Source: Knoxdaviesia capensis
Taxonomy: Eukaryota > Ascomycota > Sordariomycetes > Microascales > Gondwanamycetaceae
Reading direction: 5' to 3'
Length of the DNA: 64,000 nt
Assembly: GCA_001510575.1 (NCBI GenBank)
Contig: LNGK01000005.1
Location: 2,728,574 to 2,792,573 of the forward strand
The notes below the pieces were generated by a model. The model made no database searches. It had not been told where the DNA came from and worked only from the letters and a program-made list of their open reading frames with translations. Below, piece by piece: positions 22,400 through 33,839 of this stretch. A program made the position numbers and the translations under genes. Numbering within the stretch: position 1 is the stretch's first letter; each line of letters begins with the position of its first letter.

Positions 22400-25300
22400 T
22401 CCCTATAAATATCTAATCGTATACCTAGAAGCTAATATAGATATCCTTATAGATTAACGTCTAGATATAATAAGATATCGGATTTAAACTTATCTAGTAT
22501 TAAGCGATTCGGTACTATATATAAGAAGTCATCGATATAAGTATAAACTATTATCTTTATCTTAAGATAGTAATATACGGCTAGGTCTAATACTAGGCGA
22601 TAGAAACCGAGATTTAATAGTATACTATATAATTTTTATTACTACTATTAGGCTCCTTATTTAAGACTATATAATACCCGATTAAGCTTAATAATATATC
22701 CATCGGGGATATAGATACGTCTATCGTCTAGGTAGGCGTATAATATAGAGGGAATTTTAAGGTAGACGTCTTTATCGATTAATCCGTAGAGATATACCGT
22801 AATAACGTCGAGTTAACGGGATTCCTAACCTAGATATAATAAGAGTATAATAACTATACGCTAGCTATCGGTTCTACTCGTATATATAGTTATATCGAAA
22901 TAATCGATTCTATAGGTTTATTTATCTCCTCTAGCTATAAGCCTCGCTTTTTATTTAACTTAAATACGAAACTAGTTTCGCTTAGTCTTATATATCTACT
23001 TCGAAGGTAACGGTTTAACGTTAGGCGGCGGTAATATAAATCTAAAAACGTCTCGTACGAAAAAGTTATCGAATTTAGTAAACATAGCATCTATCTATCC
23101 CTTCTTATCGTATTAAAGGGCTTATTTAACCGAAATAGGATCTTAGGTATAGTTAAGTATAACTATTTCTTCGGTTTTATCGAGGGGCGTTAGAGTTACG
23201 GTCGTTAAGGTTAGTCTTAATTATATCGTCGGGAGGTATTTATGAATCTTAACGCTATTCGATTTAACTACTTTATTAAGAGAAGGTATCTATACGGAAT
23301 ATAGGTAGTAACCTACGTATCCTAGTAGAATACCGGGTAATACGGGCGTATCGAGCTTTAAACGATATAGTAATCGACGTTTAGCTTTAGTAAGAGTAAT
23401 AACGTAGTAAGCACTAATAGTTCGGAAGTGCTTAATAGAGGGAGGTAGAGAATAAGGCGTAAAATACTAATACTATAGGATTACCGGTAGTGTTATTAAG
23501 GGTAAAGATAAAATATAATTTATAATATTAAGGATAGGATAAAAGATAAGATCCTATATCGGTCCGGAAAGTAAATCCGATTCTACTATAATAAGGCGTA
23601 CGCGGTATACCACTTCTTTAATTAATCTTTTAATTAATCCGTTAAAGGCAAGTCTATCTATAGGGCTAGTAATTATTTTAATACCTCAAGCGGAGTAAAA
23701 TTTTCGTAAGCGTCCGATTTCGATATCGGTACCGTTATCTAATATTAGTCTCTTCGGAGTCGTGCTAGTTTAGTTAATAAGTAGCATAATCTAGTTAATA
23801 ATATCCTAGCTAGCGGTCTTTTTCGATACACGGATAGGGGCTCCCTATTTTATTTTCGAGTATTTATTAACTAAGAGCTAGAAATATTATCGGTCGGAGT
23901 CGGATTTATAAATTATATTACTAATATCGACGTATAGGGTATATATAAGCCTAGGTAGTATAGGTCGGTAGCCGGTAGGATTTCTTTTAACGGCTTTAGA
24001 AACATTATAAGAGTAGTAGATAAACGGATTAGGTATCTTTTATAGAGTAGTATCGGGAAAGTAAGATAGTGTTAATTAAAGCGAACGAGGAGAATAATAA
24101 AGTAAACGATTATATATAGTTTTAAAACTAATAGTAGTAATAGGTATAGAAATTTCGGTCGAAATAGTGGGATCGAATTTTTAAATAGGTAAAACATAGG
24201 TTTCTATCTTTTAAATAGAAGAGTTAATAAGAGGAACGGAATTAATAGGAACGAAACGTTATATAGAAATTCCGAGGACGGAAGTAGATATAGGAATAGA
24301 AGAGGAGATATAGGCGTTAATTAAGAGGAAATTATCGTTAAGAATAGATATATATTAATTATTCNAAGTCTATCTATAGGGCTAGTAATTATTTTAATAC
24401 CTCAAGCGGAGTAAAATTTTCGTAAGCGTCCGATTTCGATATCGGTACCGTTATCTAATATTAGTCTCTTCGGAGTCGTGCTAGTTTAGTTAATAAGTAG
24501 CATAATCTAGTTAATAATATCCTAGCTAGCGGTCTTTTTCGATACACGGATAGGGGCTCCCTATTTTATTTTCGAGTATTTATTAACTAAGAGCTAGAAA
24601 TATTATCGGTCGGAGTCGGATTTATAAATTATATTACTAATATCGACGTATAGGGTATATATAAGCCTAGGTAGTATAGGTCGGTAGCCGGTAGGATTTC
24701 TTTTAACGGCTTTAGAAACATTATAAGAGTAGTAGATAAACGGATTAGGTATCTTTTATAGAGTAGTATCGGGAAAGTAAGATAGTGTTAATTAAAGCGA
24801 ACGAGGAGAATAATAAAGTAAACGATTATATATAGTTTTAAAACTAATAGTAGTAATAGGTATAGAAATTTCGGTCGAAATAGTGGGATCGAATTTTTAA
24901 ATAGGTAAAACATAGGTTTCTATCTTTTAAATAGAAGAGTTAATAAGAGGAACGGAATTAATAGGAACGAAACGTTATATAGAAATTCCGAGGACGGAAG
25001 TAGATATAGGAATAGAAGAGGAGATATAGGCGTTAATTAAGAGGAAATTATCGTTAAGAATAGATATATATTAATTATTCCACTATAGTCGATTACCGTA
25101 AAGTCTATTTTTACCTTTAAAGCCTCGCGTTATAGCGAGTTTACGAAGTCTTTTTACGCTAAGAATATTACACGGTAAGTTCTCTAGTAGTTAAACGTCG
25201 TAAAGTCGAATTAATAACAATCTAGTAATTAGTTATATATCGCCTCTTTTCTTCGACTAAATAATTCTACTAGCACACTTTAGGGTCCTCGTTTTATAGA

Positions 25301-25400
25301 TAATAGTACCGGGGATAAAGAATAATTCCGACGTAACCGAATAGATAGAAGCTCCGGAGTCCGTAAGCTATCGTATATTATCATTTATATAACTAAAAAT
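22400..25400 (-). pseudogene. Copia pol remnant: protease, integrase, reverse transcriptase
   Basis: Read on the minus strand. The protease active site TDSGAS is at 25362-25345. The integrase core includes LDNGTD at 23742-23725 (repeated at 24458-24441 by the assembly duplication) followed by RLRKFYSA, a stop where Trp is expected, and GIKIITSP. Reverse transcriptase is shown by IYKTKR...KARL.ARG at about 22985-22913 and the catalytic box YIDDF at 22539-22525. Stops occur at several positions where the family has Trp or Gln. The gene order PR-IN-RT assigns it to Ty1/Copia rather than Ty3/Gypsy. Confidence 0.9.
23650..25080. repeat. 715-bp perfect duplication across a single N (assembly join)
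   Basis: Bases 23650-24364 and 24366-25080 appear identical, with one N at 24365 between them. The duplicated piece is the integrase part of the Copia element. Identity in a region otherwise full of point changes, and a one-base gap exactly at the junction, indicate two overlapping contigs joined without merging. Confidence 0.85.
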
Positions 25401-25499
25401 ATTAATATTTAAATAGGCTATAGGGAGTTCTAGTATATACGTACTATTATCGGTAGTCGTAATAGCCTCGGTATCGTTATCTTCTTCGTTAACACGGTA

Positions 25500-26447
25500 T
25501 TCGGTAACTATTAAAATCTTTAATTTATTCATAGAAGAATTATTAGTATTCGAGGAGTTCTAATTATTTTACTTACGGGGAGTATAATAGTTAGCGGCTA
25601 GATAGCTAGGTTTACTATAATTATAGTATAGGCGAGGGGCTCTCTTTAAAGGATTCGTAGTATTATTCGCGTTAGTATTATTATTAATAGCAGGATTTAC
25701 GCTATTTATAAGAGTTCTTCTAACGGGTCTAGTATTAGGGATTAGTAGGGTTCGGTACTAATAGGTAGTAGATTCGCGACGAAGGAAGGTCGTAACTACC
25801 TTAATCCTACTAGAGGGAAAAACTTAATTAATCTAGGGAAGGAGCTATAGGTAGTAACGCGTAATAGGGTCACTAATAGCTAATAATATCATTTCATCCG
25901 GGAGAGAAATACCTACGATAGAAATTTCAAGTAAAAGGGCTTCGAAGCGAGTTATAAACTCTACGAGATTTTCACCTTTCTAGAATCTCAGGCCTCGAAC
26001 CTAAGACATATATCTCGTATAGACTATAGTAGCGTCACTAAAAAGCGTATCCCAGAGAGTAACATACGCGTTATATAGGGAGTCTAAAGAAAGTACGACC
26101 TTCTACGGGAGGTCGGTATATATATCCCGTATTTTATCGTAAATATAAGCTTAGATACTCGGAAGAAGTAAATTTAGTTCCTTAATAGTAGTAATATCGA
26201 GTTACCGGAGGGATAGGCCTAAAGACATAGACTAAGTTATCTACTATTTAGGCGAAACAAGGCGCATATCATCACGGACGTTAAATTTCCAATACTTTAT
26301 ATTTAATATTATAAGGCTCTAAATTCTAGTTAAGCGAGTATCGCTAGTACTAGTAGTAGTGGGGGGGGGGGTCGATATCTTAATATCGTTATTATCTTAA
26401 ATAACTATATTAGGGGTACTAGGAGGTAGGTATTCGATAAAGAGAGG
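25500..26447 (-). pseudogene. Copia gag remnant with destroyed zinc knuckle
   Basis: On the minus strand at about 25638-25591 the pattern R-L-Y-Y-N-Y-S-K-P-S-Y-L-A-A-N-Y has tyrosines at the positions of the three Cys and one His of a CX2CX4HX4C knuckle. TGC/TGT and CAC/CAT to TAC/TAT changes explain this. The gag frame is interrupted throughout. Its 5' end lies beyond the Gypsy insertion, in the 170 bp at 36882-37051. Confidence 0.75.
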
Positions 26448-26451
26448 CGTA

Positions 26452-26734
26452 TGTGGATCCCTAATAGGTCAGAGTACATTACAATTACGTATAAACGTAT
26501 ACTAATACACGTGGATACTGCCTAGCGGTGAGCATTTGGGTGTATATCTATATGCATATAAATGCCTTAAAGAGCTAGTAAAAGACCTATAAAAGGTAGA
26601 TATCTACCGCGCTTTCATAGGAAACATCTTAAGATAGAAAAAATTTAAGCTTCCCTTTATATATATTTCTCTATACGTGCCTTATAATTATAACTTATTT
26701 ATTAGTCCTTTAGACTATATATCTAGGAATTATA
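26452..26734 (+). repeat. Gypsy 5' LTR
   Basis: 283 bp, starting TGTGGATCC. The last bases are GGAATTATA, matching GGAATCACA in the 3' LTR. Differences between the two copies are transitions. At one site the left has TACA and the right TGTA, consistent with an ancestral TGCA mutated on opposite strands. Confidence 0.9.
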
Positions 26735-27700
26735 AAAAATTAATTTTTTATAAGCGTAATACTTATACTATTAATCTCTTATTAACCTTCCTTTAAAGCC
26801 TAACCGTCGTAATTAACTACCTTTCCTCTAGGTTCGAGTCCTAATCGATACGTAATCGACCGATATTTCGACTTTCCTTTCTTTTAATTTAGAATTCACC
26901 TCCGCTAATAGCTTTACTACTTTCCGCCGCGGTAAACCACGAATTACCCTTCTTTTACAAAAGCCCTTTCTATTTAACCTCCTTTTAGCAACGAAAGCAC
27001 GTTAAATAAATATCTTTCATTTTTTTCCTTCTTTCAATTCCGTCCTTACCGAACTAATAACTAATTAACTACTATTACTCTAGTAAAACACCGAATTACC
27101 CTACCTTTACCGACGTTACACGCCTCCCGCGTACCTTTCCTATACCTCCTAAGCTATCGGATACTACTAATAGGTTCGAGTCCTATTACTAAATATTTGA
27201 TAGCTAATCCCCCTATTTTCATTCATTTCTACGACTTTTCCTTTAGTTTATGACTTTGCCTATTTATTTCTACGACTTTTTCCAGTTATTTCTAAGACTC
27301 CTACTATTCCGATAACTAACGTCTTAACATTTCTACTATTTTCGATTATTTTCTACTACCTCTATTTACGGACTTCCTTTATTACCTATTCTCCTATTCT
27401 ATTTAATTCTGATTACTAATCCGCCTCTCATTCTAAGACTAACCCGCTTTTATACCCCCTTTATACCCCGTTTACATATTAATAGTCTTATTTCTTATTT
27501 CACTAGCCCTATTTCTTTTCTAATAGTTATCCTTTCTACCGCTCTTTTCCCCTATTATTAACCCCATAAATCCAGACCATCTGACCATTTGTGACTATTA
27601 CGCTCTAGTTTTCCCTATTTATTCCCTTTCGCTCCCACTTACTATCGGTTTATATCCCTGACCCCACTCCTGACCCCCTATTTCCTAGCGAGCCTAGACC
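26735..27700 (+). other. Gypsy 5' leader
   Basis: About 1 kb of pyrimidine-rich sequence between the 5' LTR and the first Gag-like frame. I could not identify the primer-binding site; CpA/TpG mutation has probably removed its TGG. Two copies of GGTTCGAGTCCTA (26831 and 27173) resemble a tRNA B-box, but no tRNA fold surrounds them. Confidence 0.5.
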
Positions 27701-29560
27701 GCTAATATCCGCTTTTACGCCGAATATCGGATAAAGAATAACGTATTTTACGTAAAAGAGATAAAAGTATTACTTATAACCTTAAAGCCTTAAGTAAGGT
27801 AAGCGCTATAACTAACCTATAAACCGGTAAGTTACTAGTTAAGGAGCTATAACCCCCTACGGAAGTAACCCCTATTACGTATAATCGTCGGATAATAATA
27901 GGACGAGGGAAAGGAAAGGCTATAGATAACGGGATAAATATTCTACNNNNNNNNNNNNNNNNNNNNNNNNNNNNNNNNNNNNNNNNNNNNNNNNNNNNNN
28001 NNNNNNNNNNNNNNNNNNNNNNNNNNNNNNNNNNNNNNNNNNNNNNNNNNNNNNNNNNNNNNNNNNNNNNNNNNNNNNNNNNNNNNNNNNNNNNNNNNNN
28101 NNNNNNNNNNNNNNNNNNNNNNNNNNNNNNNNNNNNNNNNNNNNNNNNNNNNNNNNNNNNNNNNNNNNNNNNNNNNNNNNNNNNNNNNNNNNNNNNNNNN
28201 NNNNNNNNNGCTATAGCTATAGCTACCTTATCCTCTTTTCCTACTCCCTCGCTATTATTAGCTAGTCCGTAGATAATAGGACTACTATTACCTACCGACC
28301 TAGGTAGAAAGAGCCCCCTTTCTAGCGTAACCACAGCTAATAACCCGTTATTACCTATAACTAGCGTCTAACCGACGAGAAACTAGCCCTCGGTACCGTA
28401 TATTATATTATAAATACTAAGAGGTATAGGTAGTACGGTTCTAGAAGGATAATAAGGTTATATATATAGATAAGGAGTATATAATAGCGGTATATTTCTA
28501 ATATTTCCTATACTATTCTAGCGAATACCCTTATAAACGATACCCCCTAAAGTAATATTTTAAGCGAAATTATATCTAGGACCTAAAAGTAAACCGTTTA
28601 CTAATATTAGTATTAACGGCTTTATACTACTATTATAGCTAGCTATTAAAGGACGATTCCTAGGCCCTCGTTTAGAAAACGGGAATTTAGCTATCGAAGG
28701 TGGTCTAATAAAGTATAATACACCTCTAATAAACGATAAGTACGTTATCGGGTAGTGTTAATACCTCTAAGCGACGTTTCTAGAGCTAATACTCCTATTA
28801 GATATTAGTAATAGAGAAGATCGTAAGAAAAATAGTAAAAAAGCTATTAATTAGCTATAAAGCGACTACTTAAGTAAGGTAGACTATATAGTTATAGTAT
28901 AATTAGTATATATTTAGACCTACTTATATAAATCTATAATTCCGTATACGTATTAGATGTCTCGAATACTACTAGTAATTAGAGGCGAATTTATACCCCT
29001 TTAGTATTTTATACGACGGTATACCGATATACTATAGCCTATACTAGTAGAATCTATATTAATATTTATCTCTAGTCGTATACTAATATCTACCCCTTCG
29101 CGCGTATTTATAACTCTCGCGTTTAATTATTAGAATAAGTCCGAATATAAAGCTATCGAACTTTTAGCTAAAATAGTATAGAATTCCACCGATAACTTAC
29201 TCGAAACACACTATATTCGACGTATAGTAGAGGATATTCTACGCTATAATATTACGGACTTATAATATAAGATACGGTAGGATATAACCCCCGACTCTAG
29301 TATCCGTACTATAGTTAATATTACCTACTACTTATTAAAGACTAGATAATTATACGCCGCTTAGCTAAATAGTACGCTAAAGACTGAGGAGGAAGGAGAA
29401 ACGCTATAATTTAGAACCTATGAAGAAGTACTTAATTATATCACGTAGGATAAAGATAGAGATAAATCCACGTGTTTCCGGTACGGAAAGATAGGTTATT
29501 AGGTTCGCGAATATACGGAGCTACGTACCGAGAATAACGATCGATATTAAAAGGCGCGCT
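27700..29560 (+). pseudogene. Gypsy gag remnant, interrupted by an N gap
   Basis: The zinc knuckle is at 29473-29514: C-F-R-Y-G-K-I-G-Y-stop-V-R-E-Y. The first Cys survives, but the second Cys, the His and the last Cys are all Tyr, and a stop stands where Trp is expected. Upstream the frame is broken repeatedly, and bases 27947-28209 are unknown. Confidence 0.75.
27947..28209. other. assembly gap, 263 N
   Basis: Run of N inside the Gypsy gag. Any translation across it is meaningless. Confidence 1.
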
Positions 29561-30048
29561 AGAACACGCGTTTCACGATAAATCGAGGCCGAACGATAGA
29601 TAATCGTAGTTATTCCCGCGAGCCTTATAATTATTCTCGAAATACCTCCCGCGACCGTAACTATTTACGAAGACCTTCTCACGACCGAAAGATATACCGT
29701 TCCCCTACTCCCTACCCCTCTAGGAATAAAGATAGACTAATAACGGATAAAGGATAGCGGAATAATAGGAGAGGGGATAAGAAGCCCGTTATTTATAGTA
29801 TATATCCTATATAGAAAGAAGACTTATCTCCTAAAGGATCTCCCCTCTTAGAAGCTACGGGCTTAGACGTAGATAATAACTATTTCGCTAACGTTACCTA
29901 CTATTCTATACTATTTATAATCCCTTTAGTAGAGGAATTAACGTTAATTAATAAGATACTAATAAAATAGCTACGACGTAAAGGATACTATAAACGATAC
30001 TACCTCTATACTAGTTCACTAACGAATAACTAATAAACGCCGCTTATA

Positions 30049-30297
30049 GTGTTTATCGATACCGGAATAGCTAGCGTATTCGTCTCTAAATCGTACGCCC
30101 GTCGTTATTTAGCGCTATACCGATCCGCTAACCCTCTACGCCTTAGTAGCCTAGGCGGTAATAGTAGCTTCGCTATTATTAACGATATCGTTATTTCCTT
30201 CCGATTAATAACTATTAACGGACTATCCGAGGTTATTTCTATAGTAGCCGGTATTATTACTAATAGTGCCTATCCTACTAACCTAACTATCGGCTAA
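30049..30297 (+). pseudogene. Gypsy aspartic protease remnant
   Basis: An 82-codon open segment beginning VFIDTGIASVFVS carries the retropepsin-like D-T-G at the catalytic position and a downstream hydrophobic strand. It has no start codon of its own and was part of the Gag-Pol frame. It stays open by chance because few Trp or Gln codons occurred here. Confidence 0.7.
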
Positions 30298-30959
30298 AGC
30301 GGAGCTACGAAGCTCGGTTATACTAACGCTAATAGCACGATAAAGCTTACACTCCTACGCGATTCCCCCGTTATTCTACATTTCTACCCTCCCTAGAGAC
30401 GAGATAATATCGCTATTACCTATACTACCTCTACTACCGATTCTAGTCCGATAAATATTACCTCTTCCTACGGTAATATCACCTCTTTTCACGATAATCC
30501 TACCTCTTTCCACGATAAGAACCTCCCTTTACCTCTATCGATATATATTTACGGTATTTTACCCGCGGATCCCGACACCTATACCCTCTCCTATATTACC
30601 TCTAAATCGTTTCCCTTTATTACGTACCTTACTAAGTAATAGTATAATAGCACTCCTTTACCTTAATAAACGTTTCCTAGAACGGTAAATACCGACTAAG
30701 TAACTATCGAATTTAACGAAGAGCTATTACCTAAGTATAAGAAGTAACTATTACTTATGAAAGAGCGTACGAAGCGCGACGCTATTCGTGGTGCCCGTGT
30801 TATTATAAAAAACTAATAGAAGAAAGTAAATACTAAAGCCCTAATAATTATACGAAAGGCCTTCGATAATAACACCTTTATCTTTATTCTACGGTATTTC
30901 GATACTAGACCGGACGTAAAGGCCTATACTTAATATAATATTAAGACCGCTAATACTAA

Positions 30960-32290
30960 ACCTAGATCTCTCCCCCTACGCCGCTATAGCCCCTACTAAC
31001 GTAAAATCATAAAGGAATTTACTAATAAACTACTCTTACTCGGTATTATTCGATACGCTATTAACTCCCTATAGTCCGTACCTATACTATTACTACCTAA
31101 GAAGCCCCTCCCTAGTAATAACCGGCCTAGATACCGTTTCGTAATTAACTACCGTACGTTAAACGAAGTTACGCGAAAGGTAGCCTATCTACTACCGAAT
31201 ATCGAGGATTCCCTCTAATAAGCCGCCGGATACCGATTCTATACCTTTCTCAACCTAGAAGACGGCTTCTAGTAGATAGTTATAGACCCCGAGGTAATAC
31301 TAAAGATAGCGTTTTCTACGCTATTTAGATAATACGAATAGCTTCGTATACTATTTAGCCTTATAAACGTACCTATAACCTTCTAGCGTTTTATAAACGA
31401 GGTCCTCGAGCTAGTACGTACCTTTACTATAAGCCTTTTAAACGATATTTATATTTAGGGTAAGATAATAATAGAATTAGCCGAGAGAATAGTCGCTATT
31501 CTACGTTAATTAAGCTGCTATCGACTATTATTAAACCTTAAGAAGTACGAATAGTTCGTTAAAGAAGGTAAGTTTTTAGGAATAATTATCTCTATCTACG
31601 GTATTTATCTAGATCCTAAGAAAGTAGCTACCGTCCGCGAAAGACTAGCGCCTACTACTATTACTAAGATCCGTAGCTTTTTAAATACCGCTAGCTATTT
31701 ACGCCGCTTTATCCCCTACTTCGTATATAAGGCGTACCTACTCTATAAGTATACTAGAGTAGATAAGCCTAAAGGCGTATAAGTATAACTAGATAACGAG
31801 TTATTATAAGCCTAGCGTAATATTCGCGATACTATAGCCTCCCTCCTAGAGCTACGTAACTATAACTATATACTCCTATCGGTACTCGAGACCGACGCTT
31901 CTAATTATACCGTCGGTATTACGTTATTCTAACTATAACGCGATTCTAATAATAAACGTAGCGTTTTATACTTAGTTACGTACTTTAGCGCCGTTTTATC
32001 GAAGACCTAGTAGCGATATAGTGCCTAGGAGAGAGAAATACTTACTATTATTATGTTATTATAGTATTAGAGGAGCTAGCTAGAGGCCGCTAAGATTACT
32101 ATTATTACTAACTACGAAACCCTACGCCTTTTTACTACTAAGTAGGAATAGCCGGCTAGAATATTACGATTTCTTAATATAATCGTATACTATAGCGTGC
32201 GTATTTACTACCGATCTAGTAAGGCTAATATTTTAGCTAATTAGTTATTACGGCCGCGTATAGATATAGCGCTCGTAACGAATAAGGAGG
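30960..32290 (+). pseudogene. Gypsy reverse transcriptase and RNase H remnant
   Basis: The segments RFVINYRTLNE and VAYLLPNIED (31134-31216) match the conserved Ty3 reverse transcriptase blocks. The catalytic box reads L-N-D-I-Y-I at 31438-31455, so the first of the two catalytic Asp is Asn. RNase H follows with ETDASNYTVG at about 31888-31917. Many internal TAG/TAA codons. Non-functional. Confidence 0.88.
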
Positions 32291-32869
32291 AAGGGTACGA
32301 AACGAACGATAATAACACGTTAACCGACGTCTTTCCTATTACTACTACTAATAACGAGACCCCTAGACTACCGAACTAACGATTTAAGATACGTCTACTA
32401 GCGCGACTACCGTAAAACGACGCCGAATAGCCTCCGAATAATACTATAAATACCGAATAAACTACGAACGATACGCTAATCGCCCCTAATATTAAGAAGT
32501 TAGACGACCTTAGATAGCACGACGTCTAGGACATCATTAACTACCTAGAGAATAGCTATCTACTCCCCTATCGTATCCCTTTAACCTTTATTTAGGACTA
32601 TTTCGCTATCTTTTACGGCGAAGTATATACCGTTATTAACTATATCTTAATAAAAATACTAACGTACGAGGCTTCTATTTTAGAAGCTATTAAGGTCTAT
32701 AAGCTAGAAGGCTATACGCGCGTTAGTACCCTATATACGCTATTAGCTAAACGAGTATAGTATCCTAACTTAATTTTAGCCGCGAATAAGGCTATTTAAT
32801 AGTATATAGAATATTAATTACTATAAAAGCCCCCCGAAGTAATAGAATCGCTACGACTAATACTAACCG

Positions 32870-33800
32870 CACGACTATTAGTACGCTAGGGAATAGATTT
32901 TACTAGCCGTTTTATTATTAATAGTAAACGGATATAGCTATTAACGGTAGTTAAGTACGCTACCGGCTATGCTATAGTAGCTATAGACCCTCGTAATAGT
33001 ACCTTAGCTACTACGAAGTTACTAGTAGCACGTATTTACGTAGTATTTAGACCGCTAGTCGAGATTATTACTAATAATAGTGCCCCCTTTAACTCCGATA
33101 AATTTAGGACCCTCCTCGCTAACTATAACCCCCTTATATAATAGCATTATATAATAATATACTATCCACGGACGAATAGCCGAGTTAAGCGCTTTAACGG
33201 GTAAATTAAGTATATCGCTAGCTATCTAGCCGGCGCTAATACTAAAAACCGAGAAGATATCGATTAACTAATAATTATTCCTAAAGCTATACGTATCTAC
33301 CTAAATAGACCGTAAATAAGTAGCTTTTCCCCGTATTACCTACTTTTCGGTACCGAGCCCTACGATAGCGCTACCTATATTACTACGCCGTACGAACGGG
33401 AGCCTACTATAGACGAAGTTATCGCCTCCTAGTAAGATTTAGCTCGCGAAAGATAATTATTTAAGACCGTTCGCTTATTATCTAACTCCGTAAAGGTATA
33501 CCGAATATATATCCGTGCTATATTATAGAACGATAAGGCTACGTATCGTATTTTCGGTAAAAGCGACTAGACGTTACGATATCGACTATAAAAACATAAA
33601 CACGAGCTATTCTATAACGGACCGTGGCTTGTTATCGACGTTTACTAGGGTAATACCTATACTCTAGAGTTACCGGGCGGTTATTAGCTCGATAAACGCT
33701 ATAATAGGTTTAACTTATTCCTAGCGTACGTTAAGGATAGCTAGCCTATTCGTAGCCTTTAGTATACTAGTCGTCGCCTACTTAAGCTAGATCGTAAACG
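32870..33800 (+). pseudogene. Gypsy integrase remnant
   Basis: GIDFTSRFI (about 32887-32915) holds the first catalytic Asp region. E-I-I-T-N-N-S-A-P-F at about 33061-33090 corresponds to the second block, with Asn in place of the catalytic Asp. YYPRTNSRVKRFNG at about 33163-33204 corresponds to the third block, in which the catalytic Glu position is not evident. Stops interrupt the frame. I cannot recognise a chromodomain downstream. Confidence 0.8.
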
Positions 33801-33839
33801 TCTATCGTCTATTAGTAAATAGTTACCTTACCCTATATT

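Noticed and set aside
23650..25080. genuine tandem duplication or satellite inside the Copia element
   Set aside because: Exact identity and a single N at the junction fit an unmerged contig overlap better.
26822..27190. two GGTTCGAGTCCTA words suggesting tRNA genes or a tRNA-derived SINE
   Set aside because: They lie in the Gypsy leader and neither has an acceptor or anticodon stem around it.
27774..28334. open frame spanning the N gap
   Set aside because: Most of it is unknown sequence, and it is antisense to the Gypsy gag.
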